NCBI RefSeq assembly: GCF_004300825.1 | Contig: NZ_CP036250.1 | Span: 3,173,001-3,237,000, forward strand | Length of the DNA: 64,000 nucleotides | From: Egicoccus halophilus | Lineage (GTDB): Bacteria; Actinomycetota; Nitriliruptoria; Nitriliruptorales; Nitriliruptoraceae | Reading direction: 5' to 3' | Shown here: positions 8,720 to 17,551 of the stretch, piece by piece | Layout of the letters: the number at the start of each line of letters is the position of its first letter | How positions within the stretch are numbered: position 1 is the stretch's first letter | Notes under the pieces: model-generated | What the model saw: the letters and a program-made list of their open reading frames with translations, nothing else | What the model was told of the DNA's origin: nothing | The model's database searches: none | Translations under genes and position numbers: made by a program

Positions 8720-10423
8720 CTACCGGCCGGGAATCGTCGGTGGCGTTCGCCGCAGGCGCAGCACCTGTCGCACGAGCAGCACCCGGTCGTGGACGTCGAG
8801 CGCGATGCCCACCTCGTCGAGGGTCGTGCCGACGACCCGGCCGAACTCGGTCGCGACCTCGCCCGGGCTCTCCGGCAGGGCCTCGCGCCGCAGGAACCCG
8901 TGCAGCACCTGGCGTACCGCCTCGGTGTGCAGCACCGCGTCGTGGCCGCCCGGCAGGACCCGGTGCTGGGCCGTGACGCCGCTGTCGGGCTCCGGCTCGC
9001 CCGTCAGGCGGGCACGGTCGGCCGTGACCGTCATGTCGCGCGAGCCACTGACCGTGAGCACGTCGATGCCGGCGAGCGGCCCCGCGTACCCCGCGTCCAG
9101 GGCGCTGCGGTAGTCCTCGGCCAGTCCGCGCAGACGCGGCGAGCCCGTGCGCAACTCGTCGACGGGGCGGCCGAACATCCCCGACCAGGCGGTGCCCCCG
9201 GGATCGAACAGCGCGGCCGCCAGGCCCACGGCAGCCGAGGTGAGGCTGTGGTCGCGAGCGGCGCGCCCGACGCTGGCTGCACCGGACCCCTGGTGGGGGG
9301 AGGCGATCGTCACCACGGAACCGAGGCCCGGCAGGGTCGGATCGTGCGGGTCGTGGTAGGCGAGCAGGTAGCGCATGATCACGATCCCGCCCTGGGAGTG
9401 ACCGACCAGGTCCACGGGCCGGAACGGCTGGCGGCGCTGCTGTTCCCGCAGTTGCTCGGCGAGTGCGCGGGCGGCGGCGTCCACGCCCTCCCAGGTGTCG
9501 GGTCCGGAGTAGGGCAGCGGATCGCCGCGCTCGTCCAGGCCCGCGTAGGAGAACCGGGTGGTGCTGTCGGGGTCGTAGCCGAGGTGGTCGGCGTCGAGCA
9601 GTGGGCTCCGCGTGGTCGAGTTGAGCCCGGCGACCAGCACCAGGTGGTGGGCGTTGGGAGCGAGCGCGTACCCGGGCCGCCGGGCGACCGGGCTGCCGGC
9701 GACGAACCAGCCCCGCGCCCGACCGCCGGGCCAGGGCGCGTAGGACGGCGCGCGGTGCTCGGTCCCGTGCCACGGGTCGTGTCCGACCAGCGACGGGACC
9801 TTGTCGGGGGCGAACAGCGTCAACGGGTCGACGTAGACCCCCGCGACCCGGGCGCCGAGGTGCAGGCCGTCGTCGCCGTTGCCGTGCCCGCCGGCGGCGA
9901 GCCGGCCGAGCAGCTGTCCGTCCGCGACCCGCTCGCCCGCGTCGACCCGCAGGTCGGTCAGCGGCCCGTAGGAGGTCACCACGCCGTCAGGATGCGCGAC
10001 GCTCACCCAACGGGTGCCCGCCACCGTGCCGGCGAAGCGGACCGTGCCCGCCGCGGCGGTCGGGATCGCCGTTCCCGGCGCGGCGGCCAGGTCCACGCCG
10101 CGGTGTCCGGCGCCGTAGGGCGAGCCCGGAGCGTCGAAGGGCCGCCGGACGACCAACGGCACCGGCGGGGTGTAGACCACCCGGGCTCGCCGGACGCCGG
10201 CCGCGGCTGCCGCCACCGGGCGGTCGGGTGGCGGGGACGGAGGACCGTGCTCGAACCCATCCGGCGCCGACTGCGCCCACCCGGGCGCTCCCGGCAGCAG
10301 CAGCAGCGCCAGCAGCGCCAGCAGCGCCGGTCCGGTGCCGACCGTGACCACCGGACGGGGCGAGGCAGCTCGGGTGTCGACGGCCGTCGGTCGACGATCG
10401 TGCCGTGGTGCGCAGGTGGACAC
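8720..10423 (-). CDS. Secreted M23-like domain fused to an alpha/beta-hydrolase (lipase-like)
   Basis: The protein has an N-terminal hydrophobic signal segment (about residues 31-50), an M23/LytM-like domain (about 90-205) and an alpha/beta-hydrolase domain (about 260-525). In the M23 part the zinc-ligand pattern is seen as H107-x3-D111 (GHRGVDLA) and H188. The first His of the usual HxH is glycine 186, so peptidase activity is doubtful. The second part has the nucleophile elbow GHSQGG (S343) and candidate D463 and H494, as in lipases and esterases. The GTG at 10421-10423 is chosen: it has a GGAG site and lies downstream of the putative -10 box, which excludes longer starts. Streptomyces carries a plain M23 gene at this position, between rpsB and whiG. 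The substrate is unknown. Confidence 0.82.
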   Translation of the reverse strand: MSTCAPRHDRRPTAVDTRAASPRPVVTVGTGPALLALLALLLLPGAPGWAQSAPDGFEHGPPSPPPDRPVAAAAAGVRRARVVYTPPVPLVVRRPFDAPGSPYGAGHRGVDLAAAPGTAIPTAAAGTVRFAGTVAGTRWVSVAHPDGVVTSYGPLTDLRVDAGERVADGQLLGRLAAGGHGNGDDGLHLGARVAGVYVDPLTLFAPDKVPSLVGHDPWHGTEHRAPSYAPWPGGRARGWFVAGSPVARRPGYALAPNAHHLVLVAGLNSTTRSPLLDADHLGYDPDSTTRFSYAGLDERGDPLPYSGPDTWEGVDAAARALAEQLREQQRRQPFRPVDLVGHSQGGIVIMRYLLAYHDPHDPTLPGLGSVVTIASPHQGSGAASVGRAARDHSLTSAAVGLAAALFDPGGTAWSGMFGRPVDELRTGSPRLRGLAEDYRSALDAGYAGPLAGIDVLTVSGSRDMTVTADRARLTGEPEPDSGVTAQHRVLPGGHDAVLHTEAVRQVLHGFLRREALPESPGEVATEFGRVVGTTLDEVGIALDVHDRVLLVRQVLRLRRTPPTIPGR

Positions 10424-10466
10424 GGTCTGACATCTCCACGCCCCCACGTGGTCGCTGGACGCCGCC

Positions 10467-10472
10467 ACCCTA
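10467..10472 (-). promoter_or_regulatory. Putative -10 box (TAGGGT) for the M23/hydrolase fusion gene
   Basis: The minus strand reads TAGGGT. A start near 10459 leaves a leader of about 35 bases with a GGAG site before the GTG at 10423, which supports that start codon. Confidence 0.45.
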
Positions 10473-10535
10473 CGGCGACCGGGACGCGGCCGGTCGGCGC
10501 GTGTCGCCGGAGCTGTGGACGCCGGCCCGGCGCGG

Positions 10536-11312
10536 TCAGACGGCGCGGTCGACCAGCTTGGCGCGAAGCGAGAGCACCGCCTTCGTGTGGATCTGGCAGA
10601 TGCGCGACTCGGTGACGCCGAGCACGTCGCCGACCTGCCCCAGGGTCATGCCCTCGAAGTAGTACAGGCCGAGCACGGTCTGTTCCCGGTCGCTGAGGCG
10701 GGTGATGGCCTCATGCAGGCGCTGCTTGGTCTCGGCGTCCTCGAAGGAGGCGTCGGGCGCCACCGTGGTCAGGTCCTGCAGCGTGTCGACGAGCGAGACC
10801 CGGTCGCCCTCACCGGCGTCGAACACCTCGTCGAGCGCCGCGACCGAGGTGAGCGAGATCTTCTGCAAGGTCTGCTGGAGCTCGTCCACCGTCAGGTCGA
10901 GCTCGGCCGCGAGCTCCTCCTCGGTGGGGCTGCGGTGCAGGCGGGACTCGAGCTGCTGCATGGCGGTCTCGAGGCGTCGCGCCTTGGAGCGCACCGAACG
11001 TGGCACCCAGTCGATCGAGCGCAGCTCGTCGATGATCGCCCCGCGGATGCGGGTGATCGCGTACGTCTCGAACTTGTAACCCTTGGTGAGGTCGAACTTC
11101 TCGATCGCGTCGAGCAGCCCGAAGATGCCGTAGGACACCAGGTCGGCGTGATCGACGCTGGCGGGCATGCCGACGGCCACCCGGCCGGCGACGTACTTGA
11201 CCAGCGGCGAGTAGTGCAGGATCAGCCGTTCACGCACCTCGGGGTCGTGGTCGGCGCGGTAGCGCTCCCACAGCGCGTGGACCTCGGCCTCCGCGCCCCG
11301 CTGCGTCTCCAT
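10536..11312 (-). CDS. whiG: Sigma factor of the FliA/WhiG (sigma-28) family
   Basis: This is an alternative sigma factor directing RNA polymerase to a special promoter set; in Streptomyces WhiG starts sporulation and elsewhere FliA drives flagellar genes. Region 2 is clear (LVSYGIFGLLDAIEKFD, then the region 2.4 helix RIRGAIIDELRSIDWVPRSVR). Region 3 follows, and region 4 ends in a helix-turn-helix (MTLGQVGDVLGVTESRICQIH). Length 258 residues is typical. No flagellar gene is nearby, and the position next to xerC and dprA matches actinobacterial whiG. The start ATG has AAGGG six bases upstream. What it controls in this organism cannot be seen. Confidence 0.9.
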   Translation of the reverse strand: METQRGAEAEVHALWERYRADHDPEVRERLILHYSPLVKYVAGRVAVGMPASVDHADLVSYGIFGLLDAIEKFDLTKGYKFETYAITRIRGAIIDELRSIDWVPRSVRSKARRLETAMQQLESRLHRSPTEEELAAELDLTVDELQQTLQKISLTSVAALDEVFDAGEGDRVSLVDTLQDLTTVAPDASFEDAETKQRLHEAITRLSDREQTVLGLYYFEGMTLGQVGDVLGVTESRICQIHTKAVLSLRAKLVDRAV

Positions 11313-11343
11313 CGGGGGCCCTTCGTCTCAGCGGTCGCCCATG

Positions 11344-12390
11344 CTAGGAGTCGGTCGACCGGGTCCGGTTGGCCCGGGCACGCGGATGGGCGAGGGCGTG
11401 CACCTCTCGCAGTCGGCCGCGGGAGAGGTGGGTATAGCGCTGCGTGGTCGCCAGCGAGGCGTGCCCGAGCAGCTCCTGGACCACCCGGATGTCGGCACCG
11501 CTCTCGAGCAGGTGCGTGGCGAACGAGTGCCGCAGCGTGTGCGGCGTGACGTGTCCGACGCCCGCGGCCCGGCCCGCCCGTTCCACGGCGGTGCGCGCGT
11601 CACGGGTCCCGAGCCGGTCGCCACGGGTGTTGAGCAGCAGCGCGTCCTGGGTCCGGGCTCCGGCGAGCTCGGGCCGCGCCCGGTCGAGGTAGACGCGCAG
11701 GGCCTCGACGGCGGGGCGGCCGAGCGGCGTGAGCCGTTCCTTGGCGCCCTTGCCGAACAGTCGGACCTGTGCCTGCGCGAGGTCGACGCCGCCGACGTCG
11801 AGGCCGCACGCTTCCCCGATCCGGGCACCGGAGGCGTACAGCAGTTCCAGCAGCGCGCGATCGCGTCGGCCGACCGCGGTGTCGGGGTCGGGGGCGTCGA
11901 GCAGTCGGTCGACCTCGTCGACCCGCAGGACCCGCGGCAGGTGCCGGCCCTGGCGGGGCGAGGCGAGCAGCGCCGCGGGGTCGGTGTCGACGATGCCCCG
12001 GCGTTCGAGCAGTGCGAACAGCCGACGCACCACGCTCGCCCGCCGGGCGATGGTCGAGCGGGCATAGCCCTCGTCGGCCAGTGCGGCGAGGTAGCGCCGC
12101 AACGTCAGCAGTTCCACCTCGCCGGGCGCCACGACCCCCCAGCCGGTGCAGGTCCGACCCAGGTGCAGCGCATCGCGCCGGTAGGCGTCGACGGTGTGGT
12201 CGCTGCGACCCTGCTCGAAGGCGAGGTGCTCGACCAACAGCTCCACGGCGGCTGCCCACGGCGGCGCCAGCGTCGGGCCATCGGCCTCGGCGTCGGGCGC
12301 GGGTCCGCCGGCCGCGTCGCACGCGACGGGCCCGGTGGGGGCGGGCGGTGCGGCACGGTCGTCACCGGTGGCGTCCGCAGAGGTCGTCAT
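11344..12390 (-). CDS. xerC: Tyrosine recombinase XerC-like
   Basis: This site-specific recombinase probably resolves chromosome dimers at dif. The catalytic residues of the tyrosine recombinase family are all present: R190 (ASGARIGEACGL), K217 or K214 in GKGAKER, H284 and R287 (HTLRHSF), H310 (LLGHAS) and nucleophile Y319. A SAM-like N-terminal domain covers roughly residues 45-130. An Ala/Pro/Asp-rich extension of about 45 residues precedes it. It sits 31 bases upstream of whiG on the same strand. Its chromosomal context, not mobile-element context, argues for a housekeeping Xer enzyme. Confidence 0.92.
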   Translation of the reverse strand: MTTSADATGDDRAAPPAPTGPVACDAAGGPAPDAEADGPTLAPPWAAAVELLVEHLAFEQGRSDHTVDAYRRDALHLGRTCTGWGVVAPGEVELLTLRRYLAALADEGYARSTIARRASVVRRLFALLERRGIVDTDPAALLASPRQGRHLPRVLRVDEVDRLLDAPDPDTAVGRRDRALLELLYASGARIGEACGLDVGGVDLAQAQVRLFGKGAKERLTPLGRPAVEALRVYLDRARPELAGARTQDALLLNTRGDRLGTRDARTAVERAGRAAGVGHVTPHTLRHSFATHLLESGADIRVVQELLGHASLATTQRYTHLSRGRLREVHALAHPRARANRTRSTDS

Positions 12391-12455
12391 GGCGGCGCAC
12401 CGTGGCGGGGGCGCGGACGGGTGTCAAGCACCCTGGACGTGGGGGTGGCGCCGGG

Positions 12456-13595
12456 TCAGGAGAACGTGCGCTGCAGGAAGCTGGCCATCTGGGCGCGACT
12501 GACCGGCTCGGATGGCCGGTAGCTGCCGTCGGTGTCGCCGTGCACGATGTTGCGGGCGTGCAACGCGAGGATCGCCGGCGCGTGCTTCGACCCCGGCGGG
12601 ACGTCCGGGAACGGCGTGCTCGCGGCCGTGGGACCGGGTTCGATGCCGGCGGCGGCGGTCAGCAGCGACGCCATCTGTTCCCGGGTCACGGGCCGGTCCG
12701 GGCCGAAGGTGCCGTCCGCGGCGCCGTGTGCGATGCCAGCCGCGTGCAGGGCCGCGATCGACGCCGCGTGGGTGTGGGTGGCCGTGACGTCGGAGAAGGG
12801 TCCGGGGCCGGCGGCCGGCGCCAGACGCAGGGCGCGGGCCAGGAACGACGAAAGCTGCCCACGGGTGACCCGGTCGGCCGGGCAGAAGCGCCGGTCCGTG
12901 CAGCCGAAGGCGATGCGTGCGTCGGCCGTCCACAGGATCGCGTCGTGGTGGGCGGCCGTGGGTGGGACGTCGAGGAAGCGGCGTCCGTCGAGCGGGAGAT
13001 CCCCCCGCTGCTGGGCGGCGAGCAGGCTCGGGTACGGGTTCATGCGCCGGCTGCCGTAGGGATCGGTGACCGCGGGATCCTCGATCTCGAAGTGCAGGTG
13101 CGGCCAGGTCGGCGAGGCGTTGCCCGAGTAGCCGAGGTAGCCGAGCAGCTGCCCCCGTTCCACCCGCACCCCGCCGGCGATGCCGACGGCGTAGGCCTCG
13201 GTGGGCGGCCCGTCGTTGCGTCCGAGGTGCATGTAGCTGTAACGGCGTCCGTCGTCACCGGTGACCGTGACGGCGTAGCCGGCGGTGGCGTGCGGCGCGG
13301 CCCCGTTGACGCCGGTGATCCAGCTCACCCGTCCGCCCATCGACGCGTGGACGGGCAACCCGTAGGCGTTGGCCCCGCCGAGGTCGGTGGCCCGGTGCAC
13401 GCGGCTCCCGCCACCACGGGCGTCGTGGTAGTCGTCGCGGAAGGCGACGGTTCCGGCCACCGGGAAGGTGATCGACACGACGCCGTCGTAGGGCGGCGGG
13501 ACCGGCGCGGTCTGCGCCGAGGCGACGGGCGTCGTCACGGCCACGGCCAGCACGGTCGCGAGCAGGACGAACAGCGGGTGGAGGCGGCGGGTCAT
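12456..13595 (-). CDS. Secreted M23 peptidase with three SLH domains
   Basis: A signal peptide (about 1-28, ending in VASAQT) leads into an M23/LytM endopeptidase domain. The zinc ligands are H67-x3-D71 and the second His of HLH (166-168). Three S-layer-homology repeats follow (about 207-257, 267-317 and 329-379), each with the pattern of a conserved FxDV/LDV start and VTRxQ(M/L)xSxL. SLH domains bind pyruvylated secondary cell-wall polymers, so the enzyme is probably held at the envelope to trim peptidoglycan. All expected catalytic residues are present, unlike the fusion protein at 8720. The ATG is chosen because the signal peptide begins there; the ribosome site is weak. Confidence 0.9.
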   Translation of the reverse strand: MTRRLHPLFVLLATVLAVAVTTPVASAQTAPVPPPYDGVVSITFPVAGTVAFRDDYHDARGGGSRVHRATDLGGANAYGLPVHASMGGRVSWITGVNGAAPHATAGYAVTVTGDDGRRYSYMHLGRNDGPPTEAYAVGIAGGVRVERGQLLGYLGYSGNASPTWPHLHFEIEDPAVTDPYGSRRMNPYPSLLAAQQRGDLPLDGRRFLDVPPTAAHHDAILWTADARIAFGCTDRRFCPADRVTRGQLSSFLARALRLAPAAGPGPFSDVTATHTHAASIAALHAAGIAHGAADGTFGPDRPVTREQMASLLTAAAGIEPGPTAASTPFPDVPPGSKHAPAILALHARNIVHGDTDGSYRPSEPVSRAQMASFLQRTFS

Positions 13596-13659
13596 GCGCG
13601 GGCTTTCGACACGGCGGACGGACACGTGCGGCCGCCCCCGCTGGTCGGCCGTCGCGTCC

Positions 13660-14919
13660 TCAGTCGCAGCGTTCGGGCGCCGGGCGGTCGGGCACCGCTC
13701 GCCCCGTCCGACCGGGGCGCGCCTCCGGCGGCGGCCGACGCAGGCGCACCCCGTCGGTGGACTGGGCGACGAGACCGAGCACTCTGGCACGGGTGAGCGC
13801 GGCGAGCAACGGGCCCGCGGCGAGATCGGCACGACGGGCGAGGTCGTCGAGGCGCACGGGACGCGGCCACGACGCGCGCAACACCTGCTCGACCGCCGCC
13901 GGCAACGGTGACGGCGTCGCGGCCGCACCCGCGGTCGCCGTCGCGCCCGGGGTCGCGGTCGGCGATCGGGTGTCCGGCACGCCGAGGACGCCGCCGCGTC
14001 CGACCACCGTGAGCAGGTCGGCGGGTGAGGTGCACGGGGCCGCGCCCTCGCCCAGCAGCCGGTGCGGTGCGGCCGAACCGGCCAGCCGCACGTCACCCGG
14101 CACGGCGAGCACGGGCCGGTCGAGGTCGGCGGCGGCGGAGGCGGTGAGCAGCGACCCGCTGCGTTCGCCGCCCTCCACGACGACCACCGCGTCGGCCAGC
14201 CCCGCCACGATGCGATTGCGGGCCCGTACCGTGCCCGGGTGCACCGACTGGTGGGGCAGCAGTTCGCTCAGCAGCGTGCCGCCGTGGTCGAGGACGCGGT
14301 CGAACAGGCCGCCGGGTGCGGCGTGCGGGCGCGGGTAGTCGACGGCGTGCCCACAGCCGAGGACCACGCTGGTGCCCCCCGGCGCCTCGAGGGCGGCCTC
14401 GTGTGCGGCGGCGTCGATGCCCTGGGCGCCGCCGGAGACGACCCGGACGCCGGCGTCGGCGGCCGCCTCGGCCAGCCACGCCGCCACCCCGAGGCCGTAG
14501 CCGCTGGCCCGCCGGGCACCGACCACGGCGACGGCCGGGTCGTCGTCCGGGGGCTGCCCACGCCAGGCGAGCAGGCCCGGTGCCGGCGTGGTCGGCCACC
14601 CCTGCGACAGCCGCCGGGGATAGGCCGGGTCGCCCACCAGGGCGACCCGGACGCCGAGGCGGCGCCAGACGCCCGCGAGCTCCGCGGCCGCGGCGGCGAG
14701 GTGGGCGGCCGGGAGCCCGGCGGCCGCGGCCAGCGCCGCCGACGGGTCGGAGACGTCGAGTCCGACGGACTCCTGCGGGTCGGCGCACCGTCGGCGTAGC
14801 CCCTCGACCGTGCGGCGCGGACGCACGGCCCAGCACAGCACCGCCAGGAGCCGGTCGGGATCGGTCCCGGGGGCCGCGACCGCACCCACGACGCGGGCGG
14901 CGTCCTGACAGGCGCTCAT
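13660..14919 (-). CDS. dprA: DNA-processing protein DprA
   Basis: DprA loads RecA on incoming single-stranded DNA during transformation. The Rossmann-like core is clear: VAVVGARRASGYG, then VVSGGAQGIDAAAHEAAL, then VLGCGHAVDYPRPH, LLSELLPHQSVHPGTVRARNRIVAGLADAVVVVEG and SGSLLTA. A C-terminal winged-helix-like domain (about residues 340-400) follows an Ala/Thr/Pro linker. The ATG at 14917-14919 shares one base with the comM stop, so both are made from one mRNA. Length 419 is longer than the common 360-390 because of the linker and an Arg/Pro tail. Confidence 0.93.
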   Translation of the reverse strand: MSACQDAARVVGAVAAPGTDPDRLLAVLCWAVRPRRTVEGLRRRCADPQESVGLDVSDPSAALAAAAGLPAAHLAAAAAELAGVWRRLGVRVALVGDPAYPRRLSQGWPTTPAPGLLAWRGQPPDDDPAVAVVGARRASGYGLGVAAWLAEAAADAGVRVVSGGAQGIDAAAHEAALEAPGGTSVVLGCGHAVDYPRPHAAPGGLFDRVLDHGGTLLSELLPHQSVHPGTVRARNRIVAGLADAVVVVEGGERSGSLLTASAAADLDRPVLAVPGDVRLAGSAAPHRLLGEGAAPCTSPADLLTVVGRGGVLGVPDTRSPTATPGATATAGAAATPSPLPAAVEQVLRASWPRPVRLDDLARRADLAAGPLLAALTRARVLGLVAQSTDGVRLRRPPPEARPGRTGRAVPDRPAPERCD

Positions 14920-16445
14920 CAGACGGCCACCGCGTCGGCCAGCCGGTAGGCCACCGCCTCCTCGACGTGGACGGTGTCGACCCGTTCCGCGTCGTCGAGG
15001 TCGGCGATGGTCCGCGCGACCCGCAGGGAGCGGTCGAAGCTGCGGGCCGACAGCCCGAGGTCCTCGACCGCGCGCGCGAGTGCGCGCAGGGCCGTCGGTC
15101 GACAGGTGCTGCGCAGCTGCTCCGCGGGCGCGTCCCGGTTCCAAACGCCCTCGCCCCACCGTCGGGCGGCGAGCTCGCGAGCGTCGGCGACCCGGGCGGC
15201 GACCGTCGCCGTGTCCTCGCCGTCGGGCGGCCCGGCGAGCTGGTCGCGCTCGACCGGTCGCAGCTCGACCTGCAGGTCGAGCCGGTCGAGCAGCGGCCCC
15301 GACAGCCGGGCGCGGTAGCGCTCGATGCGGTCCGGCCGGCAGGTGCAGGCCCGTGTCGGGCTGCCCAGGTAGCCGCACGGACACGGGTTGGTGGCCGCCA
15401 CCAGCAGCACCGAGGCCGGATAGCGCACCGCGGCGCGGGCACGGGTGATCAGGACCTCGCCGCGCTCCAGCGGCTGACGCAACGCATCGAGGACCCAGCG
15501 TGGCGTCTCGAGCAGCTCGTCGAGCAGCAGCAGACCGTGATGGGCGAGTGAGAGCTCACCGGGGCGTGGGATGCCGCTGCCACCACCGATCAGTCCGGCG
15601 GCCGAGACCGAGTGGTGCGGTTCACGCAGTGGTGGTTCGAGCGAGAGCGGGTCCTCCGCGGCCCGCTCCCCCGCCAACGAGGCCAGCGAGGCGACCTCGA
15701 GGGCGGCCGGCAACGACAGCGGCGGGAGCAGCCCGTGCAGCCGGCGGGCCAGCATCGTCTTGCCGCATCCGGGCGGGCCGGCCAGCAGCAGGTGGTGACC
15801 GCCCGCGGCCGCCAGTTCGACCGCGCGCCGGGCGACGGCCTGACCGCGCACGTCACGCAGGTCCGGACCGTTCCCGGGGAGCACGTACGGGGCCGGGCTC
15901 GCCCGTCGGGCTCGCTGCTCGTCGGCCAACACCGAGCGCAGCTCGCCGAGGTCGCGGACGGGCAGGACGTCGGGCCCGTCGACCAGGGCCGCCTCGGGCG
16001 CGGCGGGGTCGCCGACGACGAGGCGTGCGGCGCCGGCGCGGCGGGCACCCTCGGCGGCCGGCAACACCCCGGGCACGGCCCGCACGCTGCCGTCGAGTCC
16101 GACCTCACCGAACAGCCACGCGCCGTCCAGTGCCGCTGCGGGCACCTGCCGGGTGGCCACGAGCACGGCGGCGGCGATCGCGAGGTCGAACCCGCTGCCG
16201 AACTTGGGCAGGTCGGCCGGCGCGAGGTTCACCACGATCCGCTCGCGTGGCCAGTGGAGTCGACTGCGGGCGAAGGCGGTCCGGACGCGGTCCCCCGCCT
16301 CCCGCACGGCCGCGTCGGGGAGACCGACCAGCCGCAGGCTCGGGATGCCCGGCGCCAGCGCACACTCGATGCGCACGGTGCGGGCCCGCAGGCCGACCAG
16401 GGCGAGCCCGTGGGTCACGGCCAGGACACCGTGGGGCGCGTTCAC
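14919..16445 (-). CDS. comM: ComM/YifB family AAA+ ATPase (Mg-chelatase-like)
   Basis: ComM is a helicase-like AAA+ protein that promotes branch migration in natural transformation. An N-terminal Lon-protease-like fold (about residues 20-165) precedes the ATPase with Walker A GPPGCGKT, Walker B LLLLDEL and the sensor region LLVAATNPCPCGYLG. It ends in the typical C-terminal domain. The GTG at 16443-16445 overlaps the yraN stop (GTGA) and gives 508 residues, the family length. yraN, comM and dprA thus form one overlapping unit. Confidence 0.95.
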   Translation of the reverse strand: MNAPHGVLAVTHGLALVGLRARTVRIECALAPGIPSLRLVGLPDAAVREAGDRVRTAFARSRLHWPRERIVVNLAPADLPKFGSGFDLAIAAAVLVATRQVPAAALDGAWLFGEVGLDGSVRAVPGVLPAAEGARRAGAARLVVGDPAAPEAALVDGPDVLPVRDLGELRSVLADEQRARRASPAPYVLPGNGPDLRDVRGQAVARRAVELAAAGGHHLLLAGPPGCGKTMLARRLHGLLPPLSLPAALEVASLASLAGERAAEDPLSLEPPLREPHHSVSAAGLIGGGSGIPRPGELSLAHHGLLLLDELLETPRWVLDALRQPLERGEVLITRARAAVRYPASVLLVAATNPCPCGYLGSPTRACTCRPDRIERYRARLSGPLLDRLDLQVELRPVERDQLAGPPDGEDTATVAARVADARELAARRWGEGVWNRDAPAEQLRSTCRPTALRALARAVEDLGLSARSFDRSLRVARTIADLDDAERVDTVHVEEAVAYRLADAVAV

Positions 16446-16864
16446 AGCGCGTCCCGGACGTGGTGCAGGACCGGGTGACGCCCGAGGTCGACGGCGACGA
16501 GGTCGATGCGCGCATGGGGCAGACCGAGACCGGCCTCGCACAGGAACGCGCCGGTCAGCGCCCGCAGCCGGGCCCGCTTGCGGGGTCCGACCGCCTGCAG
16601 CGCACCGCCGAAGTGCTGCGCGTCGCGGCGGGTCTTGACCTCGCAGACGACGACGGTGCCGGTCCGGTGGTCGAGGGCGACCAGGTCGAGCTCTCCGCGC
16701 AGCTCACCGGCGCTCAGGCGCCAGTTGCGGGCCACGATCTCGAGCCGGTCGTCGGCCTGCAGGTGCTGGGCGGCCAGGTCCTCGCCGAGCCGGCCCAGCG
16801 CGCGGGTGCCTCCGGCGAGCGCGGTCGCGGGCAGCGGGCGGGTGCAGGTGCCGTTGGTGTCCAT
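16442..16864 (-). CDS. yraN: YraN/UPF0102 family nuclease-like protein
   Basis: UPF0102 proteins have a restriction-endonuclease-like fold but no settled function. The active-site-like residues are visible as E and D in GELDLVALD and the E-x-K of VVVCEVKTRR. Length is 140 residues. The ATG lies only seven bases from a TAGCGT -10 box and no Shine-Dalgarno sequence is present, so the mRNA is probably leaderless. It heads the yraN-comM-dprA unit, linking it by context to DNA uptake or repair. Confidence 0.93.
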   Translation of the reverse strand: MDTNGTCTRPLPATALAGGTRALGRLGEDLAAQHLQADDRLEIVARNWRLSAGELRGELDLVALDHRTGTVVVCEVKTRRDAQHFGGALQAVGPRKRARLRALTGAFLCEAGLGLPHARIDLVAVDLGRHPVLHHVRDAL

Positions 16865-16871
16865 GCCGGCG

Positions 16872-16877
16872 ACGCTA
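16872..16877 (-). promoter_or_regulatory. -10 box (TAGCGT) of a probable leaderless yraN promoter
   Basis: The minus strand reads TAGCGT with seven bases to the yraN ATG, placing transcription start at or next to the A of ATG. Confidence 0.55.
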
Positions 16878-16933
16878 CGTGCCGCTCGGGTGCCCCCGGC
16901 CGACGAATCGCGGCGGAGCTGTGGACGAGCGGT

Positions 16934-17050
16934 CTAGAAGATCCCGAACGCCCACAACAGCCCGGCGCCGACCAGCACGGCGAACACGACCAGCAGCCAG
17001 AGGTCGTTGCGCTTGTCGTCGCGGTAGCGGCGGGTCGCGTTGAAGCCCAT
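16934..17050 (-). CDS. 38-residue single-span membrane protein
   Basis: This small frame has a basic, polar N terminus (MGFNATRRYRDDKRND) followed by a hydrophobic helix of about 20 residues and a short end (WAFGIF). An AGGAG site lies ten bases before the ATG, and it sits 21 bases after the DUF2469 stop on the same strand, so it is probably cotranscribed with it. Positively charged residues before the helix predict a cytoplasmic N terminus. Not recognised as a named family. Confidence 0.7.
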   Translation of the reverse strand: MGFNATRRYRDDKRNDLWLLVVFAVLVGAGLLWAFGIF

Positions 17051-17071
17051 GGTCGGCTCGCTCCTGATCCG

Positions 17072-17380
17072 TCACTCGAAGGGCGGGACGTCCTGGTCGT
17101 CGTGGACCAGTTCCTCGACGTTGACGTCGCGGAAGGTCAACACCCGCACGTGCTTGATGAACCGTGCCGGGCGGTACATGTCCCACACCCAGGCGTCGGC
17201 GAGCCGCAGTTCGAACCACAGGTCGCGACCCTCGTGGGGCACCACCTCGACCTCGTTGCAGAGGTAGAAGCGCCGCTCGGTCTCCACGACGTACCGGAAC
17301 ATCCGCACGACGTCGCGGTACTCGCGGTACAGCGAGAGCTCGAGGTCCGTCTCGTAGGCGTCGAGGTCGTCGGGGTTCAT
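17072..17380 (-). CDS. DUF2469 family protein
   Basis: A 102-residue acidic protein that matches the actinobacterial DUF2469 family: it opens with the signature of a DLDAYETDLELSLYREYRDVV type and continues through RFYLCNEVEVVP and WDMYRPARFIKHVRVLTFRDVNVEEL. In many Actinobacteria it sits between rnhB and yraN, as here. Its function is unknown. The ATG at 17378-17380 is chosen because it gives the family N terminus; the ribosome site is weak. Confidence 0.9.
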   Translation of the reverse strand: MNPDDLDAYETDLELSLYREYRDVVRMFRYVVETERRFYLCNEVEVVPHEGRDLWFELRLADAWVWDMYRPARFIKHVRVLTFRDVNVEELVHDDQDVPPFE

Positions 17381-17537
17381 CTCAGGTGGCTTTCCTGGCG
17401 GTGGCGGGCACGCGCGAGCCGGGCGATCGGCGGGATGGCGCGCCGCGCCACGACGGCCCGCCTCCTCGCGGACGCGGGCGGGGCGGGCCGGCAGCGTACC
17501 GGCCGCCGTGGCGCCACCCCGGGACGACGCCGACGGG

Positions 17538-17543
17538 TACGGT
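17538..17543 (+). promoter_or_regulatory. -10 box (TACGGT) of a probable leaderless rnhB promoter
   Basis: TACGGT lies eight bases before the rnhB GTG. With no Shine-Dalgarno sequence nearby, the mRNA probably starts at the GTG. Confidence 0.45.
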
Positions 17544-17551
17544 CTCGCGCC

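Noticed and set aside
10424-10468. Longer N terminus for the M23/hydrolase fusion (start at 10468)
   Set aside because: It would overlap the putative -10 box at 10467-10472, and it lacks a ribosome site; the GTG at 10423 has GGAG.
15500-17551. Open frame continuing upstream of rnhB on the plus strand
   Set aside because: Only the last 233 codons match RNase HII; the upstream part is antisense to comM, yraN and DUF2469.
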